Assembly: GCA_024679565.1 (NCBI GenBank)
Contig: JAIBDD010000017.1
Span: 1-64,000 of the forward strand
DNA from: Bacteroidota bacterium
Lineage (GTDB): Bacteria; Bacteroidota; Bacteroidia; NS11-12g; UBA9320
Length of the DNA: 64,000 nucleotides
Direction: 5' to 3'
Part shown: one piece after another, positions 28,049 through 36,803 of the stretch
How the letters are laid out: each line of letters opens with the position of its first letter
Position numbering within the stretch: position 1 is the stretch's first letter
Notes under the pieces: model-generated
Databases searched by the model: none
Told to the model about the DNA's origin: nothing
The model's input: the letters and a program-made list of their open reading frames with translations, nothing else
Program-made: the position numbers and the translations under genes

Positions 28049-28530
28049 ATTACCAATTGCATGTCTTTCAAATAAGCCTTCAAAAATTTTCTTGCACGAA
28101 AGATGTTAATCTTTACCTGCGCCTCTGTCATTCCTGTAATTTCTCCGATACTCTTATAGTCATAACCTTCGTAGTCACGCAGTAAAATCACCGTCTTTTG
28201 TTTTTCCGGTAATCGTTCAACCGCACCATTTATAATTTCTAAGGTATCAGAGTATTGTTCAGAATGACTGTATCTGTTTTCAACTACTTCATCCATTGTT
28301 GTGCTACGTTTTGCCTTGCGAATAATATCAATGCAATTGTTGTAGGCTATTTTAAATATGAATGCTTTTGCTGTAGTCATTTCTACTTTCTCTTTTCTGA
28401 CCCAAAGTTTTTCAAATGTGTTCTGCACTACATTCTCGGCTTCAAATTCATCTCGTAAATTTTTAAGAGCGAATCTGAAAATCCCATCTGAGAGCAACTC
28501 AACACATTTATTATACTCTTTAGTGGTCAT
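28045..28530 (-). CDS. ECF-type RNA polymerase sigma factor
   Basis: A 161-residue sigma-70 of the extracytoplasmic function group. Region 2 (~5-75) has EAENVVQNTFEKLWVRKEK, and region 4 (~105-160) has AVERLPEKQKTVILLRDYEG and SIGEITGMTEAQVKINIFRARK, the helix-turn-helix for -35 recognition. It heads the operon with the anti-sigma and barrel genes. No TAnnTTTG box was found upstream, so it may depend on its own sigma, but I cannot define that site. Confidence 0.93.
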   Translation of the reverse strand: MTTKEYNKCVELLSDGIFRFALKNLRDEFEAENVVQNTFEKLWVRKEKVEMTTAKAFIFKIAYNNCIDIIRKAKRSTTMDEVVENRYSHSEQYSDTLEIINGAVERLPEKQKTVILLRDYEGYDYKSIGEITGMTEAQVKINIFRARKFLKAYLKDMQLVI

Positions 28531-28664
28531 TAATTGTTAGTGATACGACTGTTCTAAATAAAAGTTACAGTAAAGTTAGTTTTTTTACCTCCGATTACCT
28601 AAACACCTAATAATCAGATTAATAAATTAGCCGAATCCTAGTATTTTTTCGCCAAATTTGTAGC

Positions 28665-29405
28665 GTGCAGAATAAGAAGCTTTGGTTTGAAGATTGGTTT
28701 GACTCACCTTATTACCATTTACTTTATGGAAATAGAGATCAAAACGAAGCGGGTACTTTTATACATAATTTATTGCGCTTTCTTCAACCTAGCAGTCAAG
28801 ACACATTTCTTGACCTAGCTTGCGGCAAAGGTCGTCACGCCCTAGAAATAGCAAAAAATGGTTATCACACTACTGGAATAGACCTGAGTGAAAACAGTAT
28901 TGCTGAAGCCAAATCAATTGACAATGAATATCTACATTTTCATGTTGGAGACATGCGTCATGTGCATTTTCCTAATCAGTTTAACTTTATCCTAAACCTA
29001 TTTACTAGTTTTGGGTATTTCGACACACAATCAGGTCAAACCGAAACTTTGTTGGCCATTAACAAACAGCTTAAAAAAGATGGTGTATTGGTAATTGACT
29101 ATCTCAATGTAGTGTTAACAGAAAAGCAAATTGTTGCGAATCCCGACAAACATATAGTCATAGATGGTGTTACTTTCTCTACACGGAAGCGTGTATCAGA
29201 TCAGTTTATTACCAAAGAAATAATTGTAGAGGATATGGGCGTGAATCATGTATTTTACGAACACGTATGGCGACTTCATTTTAATGATTTTAAGAATCTT
29301 TTAGAAAAAACTGGCTTCACAATCCAAACAATTTATGGTGATTACGAGTTAAACAGTTTTAACCCCGACACTTCTGACAGGTTAATAATTGTAGCACATC
29401 AATAA
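28665..29405 (+). CDS. Class I SAM-dependent methyltransferase
   Basis: A 246-residue methyltransferase of the UbiE/methyltransf_25 type. SAM motif I is LDLACGKGRHALEIA (49-63), followed by TTGIDLSENSIAEA and the motif-III-like FHVGDMRHVHF. The C-terminal sheet region contains FKNLLEKTGFTI. Substrate unknown. The start is GTG at 28665, with a 5/6 promoter-like box CAAATTTG ending 4 nt upstream. The stop abuts the ATG of the PAP2 gene with no gap. Confidence 0.85.
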   Translation: MQNKKLWFEDWFDSPYYHLLYGNRDQNEAGTFIHNLLRFLQPSSQDTFLDLACGKGRHALEIAKNGYHTTGIDLSENSIAEAKSIDNEYLHFHVGDMRHVHFPNQFNFILNLFTSFGYFDTQSGQTETLLAINKQLKKDGVLVIDYLNVVLTEKQIVANPDKHIVIDGVTFSTRKRVSDQFITKEIIVEDMGVNHVFYEHVWRLHFNDFKNLLEKTGFTIQTIYGDYELNSFNPDTSDRLIIVAHQ

Positions 29406-29993
29406 ATGCTGGATTGGATTCAACATATCGACACGCAGTTATTCTTTCACATCAACCATTGTGTTAAGAATGATTTCTTTGATGTAATCATGCCATTAGC
29501 TAGAGACAAATACACCTGGATTCCGTTGTATGCGTTGATTGCTTTTCTCATAATTCGGAAATACAAAATGCAATCCGTTTATGTATTGGGTTATGCCTTG
29601 CTGGCTTTGGTAGTAGCCGACCAATTGAGTGCAAGTGTCATAAAACCTTTGGTTCAAAGGCTAAGGCCATGCAACGATCCGTCAATCATTCAATATGTCC
29701 ACAACGAACTGGTGGATTGTGGTAGCGGATTTAGCTTTGTTAGCAGTCACGCAACAAATCACTTTGCATTGGCTATATACTTCATAATGGTATTTGCCAA
29801 ACCAAGTAATCGCTTTTATGTTGTTTTAGGCTTTGTATTATGGGCTGGTCTCATTTCCTTTGCACAAGTATATGTAGGCGTGCACTACCCATTTGATGTT
29901 TTGGTAGGCGCATTGCTAGGTATGCTAATTGGCTACGGAGCAGGTTGGGCAGAACGCTACACACTTTGTTACCGAGCAGGTAAGTTATTATAA
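29406..29993 (+). CDS. PAP2-family membrane phosphatase
   Basis: A 195-residue membrane phosphatase with about five helices. The three PAP2 signatures are K80-x6-R87-P88 (KPLVQRLRP), SSHATNH (113-119; family P/S-S-G-H becomes S-S-H), and AQVYVGVHYPFDV with His160 and Asp164. In the third motif the usual Ser-Arg is replaced by Ala-Gln. Family members include undecaprenyl-pyrophosphate phosphatases and lipid A phosphatases. The gene begins directly after the methyltransferase stop. Confidence 0.85.
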   Translation: MLDWIQHIDTQLFFHINHCVKNDFFDVIMPLARDKYTWIPLYALIAFLIIRKYKMQSVYVLGYALLALVVADQLSASVIKPLVQRLRPCNDPSIIQYVHNELVDCGSGFSFVSSHATNHFALAIYFIMVFAKPSNRFYVVLGFVLWAGLISFAQVYVGVHYPFDVLVGALLGMLIGYGAGWAERYTLCYRAGKLL

Positions 29994-29997
29994 GTCA

Positions 29998-30726
29998 TTG
30001 AATTTCTGGTCCTATTTTATTCTGTTCTTTTTTCCACTGTTGGGTGGAACAATTGGTTTAATCATACAAAACCACAAAACAGAGCAATTAAAACTTTTTC
30101 TTGCCTTTAGTGGTGCATTCCTTTTTTCGATAACCGCGATTAGTATTATCCCTGAGGTATACTCACACCATACCGCATATAATGTTGGCTATTTCATTCT
30201 GGCTGGGTTCTTTCTTCAAATTCTTATAGACCTTTTCTCACATGGTGTAGAGCATGGTCATTTGCATCATCATGAGTCCGACAAAACACCTTACGGCATC
30301 TTCATCGCGCTTAGCCTGCATGCTTTTCTTGAAGGAATGGCCGTGGGAAGTAATCTGTTTTCAGAACACATTCAATCCAGTTTTATCTTTGGTATAGCCT
30401 TGCATGAAATACCTGCGGCGTTCGCCTTGATTACGTTATTGAAGGCATCAAACGTGAAGAAAAAATACTTATATACGTGGTTGGTCGTATATGCGATGAT
30501 GACCATATTTGGCGCCTTATCCAGCAGTTTAGTCGTCACGGCTTTCCCAAATTTTGAGCGCTACATGGTTTATTTAGTCGCACTAGTAATTGGTGTATTT
30601 CTTCACATATCTACAACGATATTATTTGAAAATACCGACAACCATAAGTTTAGTCGGTATAAACTTATGGCTATCGCGATTGGTGTTGGTATAGCGGTGT
30701 TAAGTACTCTCGTACACTTCCACTAA
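29998..30726 (+). CDS. ZIP-family metal transporter
   Basis: A 242-residue inner-membrane transporter for Zn(II)/Fe(II)-type ions. The His-rich cytoplasmic loop SHGVEHGHLHHHE (81-93) lies before the two metal-site helices, LHAFLEGMAVG (His108, Glu112) and ALHEIPAAF (His136, Glu137), which is the ZIP pattern H-x3-E-G and H-E-x-P. I use TTG at 29998, 4 nt after the PAP2 stop; the longer frame from TTG 29929 would overlap that gene by 65 nt with a non-conserved hydrophilic tail. Confidence 0.88.
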   Translation: MNFWSYFILFFFPLLGGTIGLIIQNHKTEQLKLFLAFSGAFLFSITAISIIPEVYSHHTAYNVGYFILAGFFLQILIDLFSHGVEHGHLHHHESDKTPYGIFIALSLHAFLEGMAVGSNLFSEHIQSSFIFGIALHEIPAAFALITLLKASNVKKKYLYTWLVVYAMMTIFGALSSSLVVTAFPNFERYMVYLVALVIGVFLHISTTILFENTDNHKFSRYKLMAIAIGVGIAVLSTLVHFH

Positions 30727-30728
30727 AA

Positions 30729-32306
30729 CTAGTCTACCATAATTCTACCAAGCTTATACGCCTTGCGACCACGCAAATAAATTGTTGATCTGCCGTCGCG
30801 CATGCTTACAAACTCCTTAGGGACAGGTCTAAACTCTTTACGTTGAATCTCACCTAAAGATTGCACCTCTTTATTTCCATCTAAATCAAGCGATGCATGG
30901 ATGAAATGGTTGGCTTTAAATGCCTTCTTGTCTGTCCTTCTGTCTATATCCAAGCCAGGAACACTGTATGCCTGATCCACAAAATAGAAGTGCATCTTAT
31001 CGCCTTTTACAACCATGTTAAAACCGCTGTAATAACCACCATCATTTGTAGAATACTGAGCCTTTTCCACTTTATCGTGCCATTCAATTTCCCCTTCTTC
31101 ATCAAAACTAACAACAACAATATCGTTGTAATAGTAATGATATGTGGTTTGTGTCGATGTGGTACCATTGGCATTTGTGGTAGTTGTTGTAGTTACCCTC
31201 ACAAAGTACTGCTCGGCAACCATAACCAAACCGCCATCCTCTTTCTCAATAAGGTTTCGAACCTCATAAGAGTACAATTCTACGTCTTTCCCTTTTTTAG
31301 CTCTTTTCTTCGTTCTTTTGGTTGCGCGTTCGCTTAAACCTTGGGTTATAAAATCAAGACTAAACTCCACCAAGTTTTCAACTATTACTTCAAGTGTTTC
31401 ATTTTCAATTTCAAGATAAAACGCCCCAACAGCTCCAGAGGTGCTGGTGTTTGAATACAAACCAGAACATAAAATATTTCCGTCGTCTTTGACGAAATAC
31501 GTGATATCTGAAATAAACTTATTTGAGAGTCTTAAATCAAACTGCTGTCTGTCGTGTCCTTCTTCAAAATAACCAATGAGCTTATAGGTACCTCTAGGCT
31601 TTTTCTTCTGACGCTTTGACTTCTGCTTGTAGTGTTTTCCTAGTATATATACATTACCTGCATTGTCGACGTCGTAATCGGTAATTGCAAAATCTTTGTC
31701 TGCGTATGGTATAGACAATACATCGTCCCAAATGATTTCATAGTCTTTGTCCATCACCACCACACTAACCTCATCACGTGCGCCCTTCGAACGTTTGTTA
31801 GGTGTATTGGCGAACGCAAGTAGCTTCGAAGAGTCTCTAGACATGGCAATATCAAAACTCCCTGAATTTCGCTTCGAGCTGTATGTTAAACCAAACACCT
31901 TTGTTTCCTCTTGAACTGTAGCTAAATCGTCTTGTGAAAGCACCACATAAAACAGATCGTTCGTTTTTCTAGCTTTATCAAGCTTTGAATAAAACATCAT
32001 AAGCCCACCATTAAAAGGAATTATGGATTCGATGTAAGATCGTTTAGGAATAATATTAGGCGTTAACAATACCTTGGTTTCTACTTCCATATTTTCATCG
32101 TAACGAATTAAATATGGCTTTCTCTTTATCGTATTACGACTAAAAATAACATCGTTGTCGCCTAGAATAAGATATCCTAAGTAGTTCTTTTTACTTACAA
32201 TAGGATCACTCTGAGATACCTCAACACCTTCACCGGTGAATTCTTGAGCACCGACCAATGAGATTCCAACAAATGTGATTAATGTGATTAAGATTAGTTT
32301 TTTCAT
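30729..32306 (-). CDS. Exported protein of unknown function, propeller-like
   Basis: A 525-residue protein with a signal peptide (MKKLILITLITFVGISLVGA-QEF). The body alternates short strands with acidic turns, such as AITDYDVDNAGNVYILGKH, DDGNILCSGLYSNTSTSG, EDGGLVMVAEQYFV and YNDIVVVSFDEEGEIEW, which looks like a beta-propeller. A Thr run (VTTTTTTNANGTTSTQTT) interrupts it. It ends without a T9SS type A or B domain. I do not recognise a named family. It converges on the ZIP gene; the two stops are separated by 2 nt. Confidence 0.65.
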   Translation of the reverse strand: MKKLILITLITFVGISLVGAQEFTGEGVEVSQSDPIVSKKNYLGYLILGDNDVIFSRNTIKRKPYLIRYDENMEVETKVLLTPNIIPKRSYIESIIPFNGGLMMFYSKLDKARKTNDLFYVVLSQDDLATVQEETKVFGLTYSSKRNSGSFDIAMSRDSSKLLAFANTPNKRSKGARDEVSVVVMDKDYEIIWDDVLSIPYADKDFAITDYDVDNAGNVYILGKHYKQKSKRQKKKPRGTYKLIGYFEEGHDRQQFDLRLSNKFISDITYFVKDDGNILCSGLYSNTSTSGAVGAFYLEIENETLEVIVENLVEFSLDFITQGLSERATKRTKKRAKKGKDVELYSYEVRNLIEKEDGGLVMVAEQYFVRVTTTTTTNANGTTSTQTTYHYYYNDIVVVSFDEEGEIEWHDKVEKAQYSTNDGGYYSGFNMVVKGDKMHFYFVDQAYSVPGLDIDRRTDKKAFKANHFIHASLDLDGNKEVQSLGEIQRKEFRPVPKEFVSMRDGRSTIYLRGRKAYKLGRIMVD

Positions 32307-32405
32307 GATACAAGTTTAACATTTCAATGCAAATACCATGCTATGACTTTTACCTTTTCCCAAAAGCGCTTAAAGTGGTAAGTTTGAAGTCTTAATTTGT
32401 TCCAT

Positions 32406-33185
32406 ATGAATCCTGAATTAATAATAGTTACTCCATCTTACCAAGAGCACATTGCCTTAATACAGCTTAACAGACCGAAAGAGTTAAATGCGCTGAATTT
32501 GCAGGTAATGGGTGAAATAAGAGACGCACTAAAAGCTTTGGACGAAGACGACTCTGTACGTGTTATCATCATTACGGGTAACGAACGCGCTTTTGCTGCA
32601 GGAGCCGACATCAAGCAGATGGCTGGTAAAGGTGCCATAGACATGCTCAAAATTGACCAATTCAGCACATGGGACCAAATTCGAAAAACTAAAAAACCAA
32701 TCATAGCGGCGGTCAGTGGGTTTGCGCTGGGTGGTGGATGCGAGTTGGTAATGACTTGCGATATGGTTGTGGCTTCAGAAACTGCTCAGTTTGGTCAACC
32801 TGAAATTAAAATTGGCATCATGCCGGGTGCCGGTGGCACGCAAAGATTGCCCCGTGCAGTTGGAAAAACCCGAGCCATGGAGATGGTCCTAACGGGAAAT
32901 TTCATTTCTGCAGAGGAAGCTTTAAAATATGGATTGGTAAACAAAGTAGTTCCTAAAGAAGTTTATTTATCGGAAGCAGTTCGAATGGCTAAAGACATTG
33001 CCCGTCAAAGTCCTATTGCCGTTCAATTGGCCAAAGAAAGTGTGCTTAAAGCGTATGAGATGCCACTTCAAGAGGCGTTGTCATTTGAACGAAAAAACTT
33101 TTATATGCTCTTTGCCACAGAAGATCAAAAAGAAGGCATGAATGCCTTTGTTGAAAAACGACGAGCCAACTTTAAAAGTAAATAG
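32406..33185 (+). CDS. Enoyl-CoA hydratase (crotonase family)
   Basis: A 259-residue crotonase-fold enzyme that hydrates trans-2-enoyl-CoA in fatty acid oxidation. The oxyanion-hole segment FAAGADIKQM (63-72) and GGGCEL with Glu113, plus GQPEIKIGIMPGAGGTQRL with Glu133, match the two catalytic glutamates of the hydratase. I start at ATG 32406; the ORF upstream uses a TTG 9 nt earlier. The box TTAATTTG ends 6 nt upstream (5/6 match). The aminotransferase gene follows with zero spacing. Confidence 0.93.
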   Translation: MNPELIIVTPSYQEHIALIQLNRPKELNALNLQVMGEIRDALKALDEDDSVRVIIITGNERAFAAGADIKQMAGKGAIDMLKIDQFSTWDQIRKTKKPIIAAVSGFALGGGCELVMTCDMVVASETAQFGQPEIKIGIMPGAGGTQRLPRAVGKTRAMEMVLTGNFISAEEALKYGLVNKVVPKEVYLSEAVRMAKDIARQSPIAVQLAKESVLKAYEMPLQEALSFERKNFYMLFATEDQKEGMNAFVEKRRANFKSK

Positions 33186-34379
33186 TTGATATCACATAGA
33201 AACGTATTTCTACAGCATTTGGCTCAAACGTCGGATGCTCCTATGGCGCTTGAAATAAAAAAAGCACAAGGAATCTACCTTATTGCAAGTGATGGTAAAC
33301 GTTATGTTGATTTAATCTCTGGCATTGGTGTAAGTAATCTTGGGCACCGTCACCACCGCGTCGCTCAAGCGATACGCAAACAAGTCGGGAAGTACTGGCA
33401 CACAATGGTTTACGGCGAATACATTCAAGCACCACAAATAAAGCTTGCCCGAAAACTCGCCAGCGTTCTACCTCAAAATCTAGACGCGACGTATTTTGTT
33501 AACTCAGGCAGTGAAGCTATTGAAGGCGCACTTAAGCTGGCTAAGCGATACACAGGACGAACAAAGTTGGTGGCGATGAAGAATGCCTACCACGGTAGCA
33601 GCCATGGGGCGTTAAGCTTAATGAGCGATCCATATTTCTCTAATGCATACCGACCACTTTTACCCGATACATACTTCGCCGATTACAACGACATTAATAG
33701 CTTACAAGTCATAGACCAACGCACTGCTGCTGTTGTGGTCGAAATTGTTCAGGGCGAGGCTGGCTATATACCAGGGAGTCGTACTTTTTTAGAAGCATTG
33801 AGCAAAAAGTGTAAAGAAACCGGTGCGTTACTTATTGTAGATGAAATTCAAAGTGGAATGGGTCGTACAGGCAAACTGTTTGCATTCGAACACTACGGAA
33901 TCACCCCCGATATATTATGTTTAGCCAAAGCGTTTGGTGGAGGAATGCCCTTAGGGGCTTTTGTTTCTGCTCAGGAAATCATGCATTGTTTGAGCCATGA
34001 TCCAGTATTGGGTCATATCACAACGTTTGGAGGACATCCGGTGTGCTGTGCGGCAGGTTTAGAAAATTTGAACGTTCTTGTTAAATCAGATTATATCACT
34101 GAGGTTGAGTCAAAATCTCAGCTGTTTAGAGATTTGCTTGTGCATCAGGATATAAAAGAAATCACCGGAACCGGATTTATGCTTGGCGTCCAATTGGAAA
34201 GCAAGGAACGCTTACATGCAGTAGTTGAACACTGTATTCAAAATGGTGTCATCATAGACTGGTTTTTGTATGCCGAAGACAAACTAAGAATATCTCCACC
34301 GTTAATAATCACCGAGTCACAAATTAAAAAAGTGTGTAAAGTGATATTGAGCGCACTTGATGCAACTCGCAACAAATGA
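33186..34379 (+). CDS. Class III PLP-dependent aminotransferase
   Basis: A 397-residue fold type I aminotransferase of the acetylornithine/GABA group. Key residues: SGSEAIEGALKLAKRYTGR (108-126) for cofactor phosphate, Asp219 in VDEIQSGMGRTG, and the Schiff-base Lys248 in CLAKAFGGGMPLGAF. The product substrate is not clear, since several specificities share these motifs. Its TTG start directly abuts the enoyl-CoA hydratase stop (TAGTTG), which suggests reinitiation. Together the pair may serve amino-acid or fatty-acid-derived catabolism, by inference from co-transcription. Confidence 0.9.
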   Translation: MISHRNVFLQHLAQTSDAPMALEIKKAQGIYLIASDGKRYVDLISGIGVSNLGHRHHRVAQAIRKQVGKYWHTMVYGEYIQAPQIKLARKLASVLPQNLDATYFVNSGSEAIEGALKLAKRYTGRTKLVAMKNAYHGSSHGALSLMSDPYFSNAYRPLLPDTYFADYNDINSLQVIDQRTAAVVVEIVQGEAGYIPGSRTFLEALSKKCKETGALLIVDEIQSGMGRTGKLFAFEHYGITPDILCLAKAFGGGMPLGAFVSAQEIMHCLSHDPVLGHITTFGGHPVCCAAGLENLNVLVKSDYITEVESKSQLFRDLLVHQDIKEITGTGFMLGVQLESKERLHAVVEHCIQNGVIIDWFLYAEDKLRISPPLIITESQIKKVCKVILSALDATRNK

Positions 34380-34385
34380 CGCAAC

Positions 34386-34417
34386 AATTGATAATTATTA
34401 ATTAATAATTATCAATT
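34386..34417. repeat. 32-bp perfect palindrome between convergent genes
   Basis: An uninterrupted palindrome with 16-bp arms and only two G/C base pairs; its left half is AATTGATAATTATTAA. It lies 6 nt after the aminotransferase stop and 5 nt from the stop of the facing barrel gene. A bidirectional terminator is one possibility, although G/C-poor stems are weak; a protein-binding site is the alternative. Confidence 0.7.
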
Positions 34418-34422
34418 AACTA

Positions 34423-35121
34423 CTACCCTCCAAAATCCAATCTAAAACCAATAGTTAAAGGAGGAAGATCGAAGTTGATATCGTCGTTAGTCAAATCAGA
34501 CAATCGGTAATCTGCAGTAACCACAAACTTGTTTGACCCAATGCGTGCATGTGCAGTGTAGTTTGGCTTGTTAATGTAAGTGAGACCGGTTAATTCAATT
34601 TTTTTTGTTTTGTGATTAGCACTAGGATCATCGATGGTTTGTTTTGTTAATCGCTTCGTACCAAAAACATAATCTCCGCTTATTCCAATTTCAAGGTAGT
34701 TACCAATGGTATTGCCACGCTTTCCAAAATTAAATCTATTAGCAAATTCAAGCTCAACTGTATTTACATTTAACCTGTCGTATTTAACATCATCAGCAGT
34801 TTCAAACTCAAATTGAGATAACCCATAATTTACCGAAGCCAAGATACTATATGGTTTCGCCACTTTATATTTATAATAAACACCGTATGTAATCTTTGTA
34901 GATTCACCAGATTTCAACTGTACCGAATCCGTTTCTACCTGTCCAGGTGTAATGCCAAAACCAAAATAACTCGAAATGTAGTGCTTTCGATTTTTTCCAA
35001 ATTTTGATATTACGGTGTCTTGATTAACGTCTTGCTCTAGTTCTACAACTTGTGCCGCAGTGAATGTTGTTACGCATAATAGTGCGCTGATGGCACAAAT
35101 GGATTTTATCATATGATTCAT
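34423..35121 (-). CDS. Outer-membrane beta-barrel protein, function unknown
   Basis: A 232-residue exported protein with signal MNHMIKSICAISALLCVTTF ending TAA-QVV. The mature part has strands typical of an 8-10-stranded barrel: YISSYFGFGITPG, KITYGVYYKYKV, SILASVNYGLSQFEF and the end PLTIGFRLDFGG. It follows the subtilase stop by 17 nt and is the last gene of the AIM24-subtilase-barrel operon. No specific family was recognised. Confidence 0.7.
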   Translation of the reverse strand: MNHMIKSICAISALLCVTTFTAAQVVELEQDVNQDTVISKFGKNRKHYISSYFGFGITPGQVETDSVQLKSGESTKITYGVYYKYKVAKPYSILASVNYGLSQFEFETADDVKYDRLNVNTVELEFANRFNFGKRGNTIGNYLEIGISGDYVFGTKRLTKQTIDDPSANHKTKKIELTGLTYINKPNYTAHARIGSNKFVVTADYRLSDLTNDDINFDLPPLTIGFRLDFGG

Positions 35122-35138
35122 TATTCTCTTCTTAATGA

Positions 35139-36800
35139 TTATTTAATTTCTACGGTTTCAACATAACCCTTATAAAAAACCCGGAGGGTAAAGGGTTTGG
35201 CATATTCTGATTTCATGATTACCAGTGGTGAGGACGACTTGGTCCCTTTCCCGGCCAAATCATCAACAATGTAGTCTTCGCTGTTTTCTGGGTTTACCAC
35301 GAAATACTTATCGAGATATCCCTTAGTATTCTCAACATGGTAAAAAACATAATCTGGCCATGCTATATAATTTTTATCAATTTTGTGATTACCCGCAGTA
35401 AGACCGTCAGTCCAACCTACTGTGTCTAATTCAATTCTAATCGATGTGTTGTCCACGTCAACTTCGAACGTCTTTCTTGGTTTGGTGGGCATGGCAAAAA
35501 AGTAATTGGCTTGAGGAACACCGTAACCATGTGCGTAGTCGAAATAGGGATACAAATCCCCTGATTTCTGGATATCATCAAATATTTTCATATTAGAATA
35601 CGCAGGCCTCGTTTGCATGGCACATGCGACAAAACCCGCCACAAGCGGACCACTAAAACTTGTGCCCTGAGTGCCCGATATTCCTTTAGGCCCCGAACCT
35701 ATAACATGACCGTAAGCGGTCACATTCGGCTTTAGACGTTTGTCCCAAGTTGGCCCAAACGAACTAAATGATGTGTGAATTCCGGTTCGAGGATTAATAC
35801 CTCCTATCGAAAGGACACTATCCGCATCTGCAGGTGTACCAATATTCTTCCAATGATCATTTCCTTCGTTTCCAGCAGAATTCACAACGAGAATTCCTTT
35901 ACTGGCCGCCATATTAGCCGCACGAGCAACAAGGCTTGTTTCTCCATCCATATCTTCTCTGAAATATCGATGAAAGGTATACCCCAACGAACTATTTATT
36001 ACGTCGGCACCATTCTTATCTGCCCATTCTGCGGCCGCTAACCAATTCTCTTCTTCCGAATAGAACTCGGTCCAAGTTTCTGTTCGGGCAAGTAGAAATT
36101 CGGCGCCAGTGGCCAAGCCCATTTGCTGTCCATCTATAATTCCACCCACACAGCTCATCACAAACGTGCCATGGGTCCCTCCGTTCTCTACGTCTTCTTT
36201 GTCTTGAACAAAGTTGTACGTCTTTATAATTCTGTTGTCTTGTCGTATGTGGTTAAACGCAGGATTGGTTCTATAGGATTTAAATCCAACATCAAATATG
36301 GCAATTCTCACACCTTTACCATCTACATTATTGTCTTTAAACACACTTGCTCCCATACGTTGAACTTGGGCCTGCAATAAACTAATTTGCTCTTCATCTG
36401 GTTCAAAGTCTCCTCCTACATCATGAAGCGATAAGCCTGCTGCGAATTTCTCAATAGAACTTACCGTTTTTACATGGGAAACAAATGGCAAGGCCTTGAT
36501 GCGCTCTACTTCCCCGTCAGTGGCATCACAACATAAGGCATTAAACCACCTACTGGTAGCACGCGACTTAGTACATATTGTTTCTACTTGTGCGATGTAG
36601 TTTTCGCTTACAGGAACATCTGTAAGATCATATATATCTACACCGTGTTTTACACGCCGATCAATGGCTTTTTGGTCAAAAAAAGTGTGTGGATTAAATG
36701 CTTTTACGTCTGGTTTGTCTTTAAAAAAAACCCATACCTTGCTTTGTCCGTATGACAGACTGCATAGGCCAATTAGACATACTGTTAAAATATTTCTCAT
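35139..36800 (-). CDS. Exported subtilisin-like S8 protease without a type A signal
   Basis: A 553-residue protease. The signal peptide is short (MRNILTVCLIGLCSLSYG-QSK), followed by a ~140-residue prosequence. The triad is Asp170 (IAIFDVGFK), His210 (GTHGTFV) and Ser381 (GTSFSGP), with oxyanion Asn311 (NSAGNEG). The C-terminal ~110 residues form a beta-rich domain that does not look like the T9SS type A sorting domain, unlike the subtilase at 2797..4875. It lies 3 nt after the AIM24-like gene and 17 nt before the barrel gene, so the three are probably expressed together. It may act in the periplasm or be exported by another route. Confidence 0.88.
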   Translation of the reverse strand: MRNILTVCLIGLCSLSYGQSKVWVFFKDKPDVKAFNPHTFFDQKAIDRRVKHGVDIYDLTDVPVSENYIAQVETICTKSRATSRWFNALCCDATDGEVERIKALPFVSHVKTVSSIEKFAAGLSLHDVGGDFEPDEEQISLLQAQVQRMGASVFKDNNVDGKGVRIAIFDVGFKSYRTNPAFNHIRQDNRIIKTYNFVQDKEDVENGGTHGTFVMSCVGGIIDGQQMGLATGAEFLLARTETWTEFYSEEENWLAAAEWADKNGADVINSSLGYTFHRYFREDMDGETSLVARAANMAASKGILVVNSAGNEGNDHWKNIGTPADADSVLSIGGINPRTGIHTSFSSFGPTWDKRLKPNVTAYGHVIGSGPKGISGTQGTSFSGPLVAGFVACAMQTRPAYSNMKIFDDIQKSGDLYPYFDYAHGYGVPQANYFFAMPTKPRKTFEVDVDNTSIRIELDTVGWTDGLTAGNHKIDKNYIAWPDYVFYHVENTKGYLDKYFVVNPENSEDYIVDDLAGKGTKSSSPLVIMKSEYAKPFTLRVFYKGYVETVEIK

Positions 36801-36803
36801 AGA

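Noticed and set aside
29929-29997. Longer ZIP transporter start at TTG 29929
   Set aside because: It would overlap the PAP2 gene by 65 nt and add a hydrophilic segment that ZIP proteins do not need; TTG 29998 is preferred.
30897-31337. 146-codon plus-strand frame opposite the propeller-like gene
   Set aside because: Cys/Ile-rich composition with no family resemblance, fully within an intact exported-protein gene.
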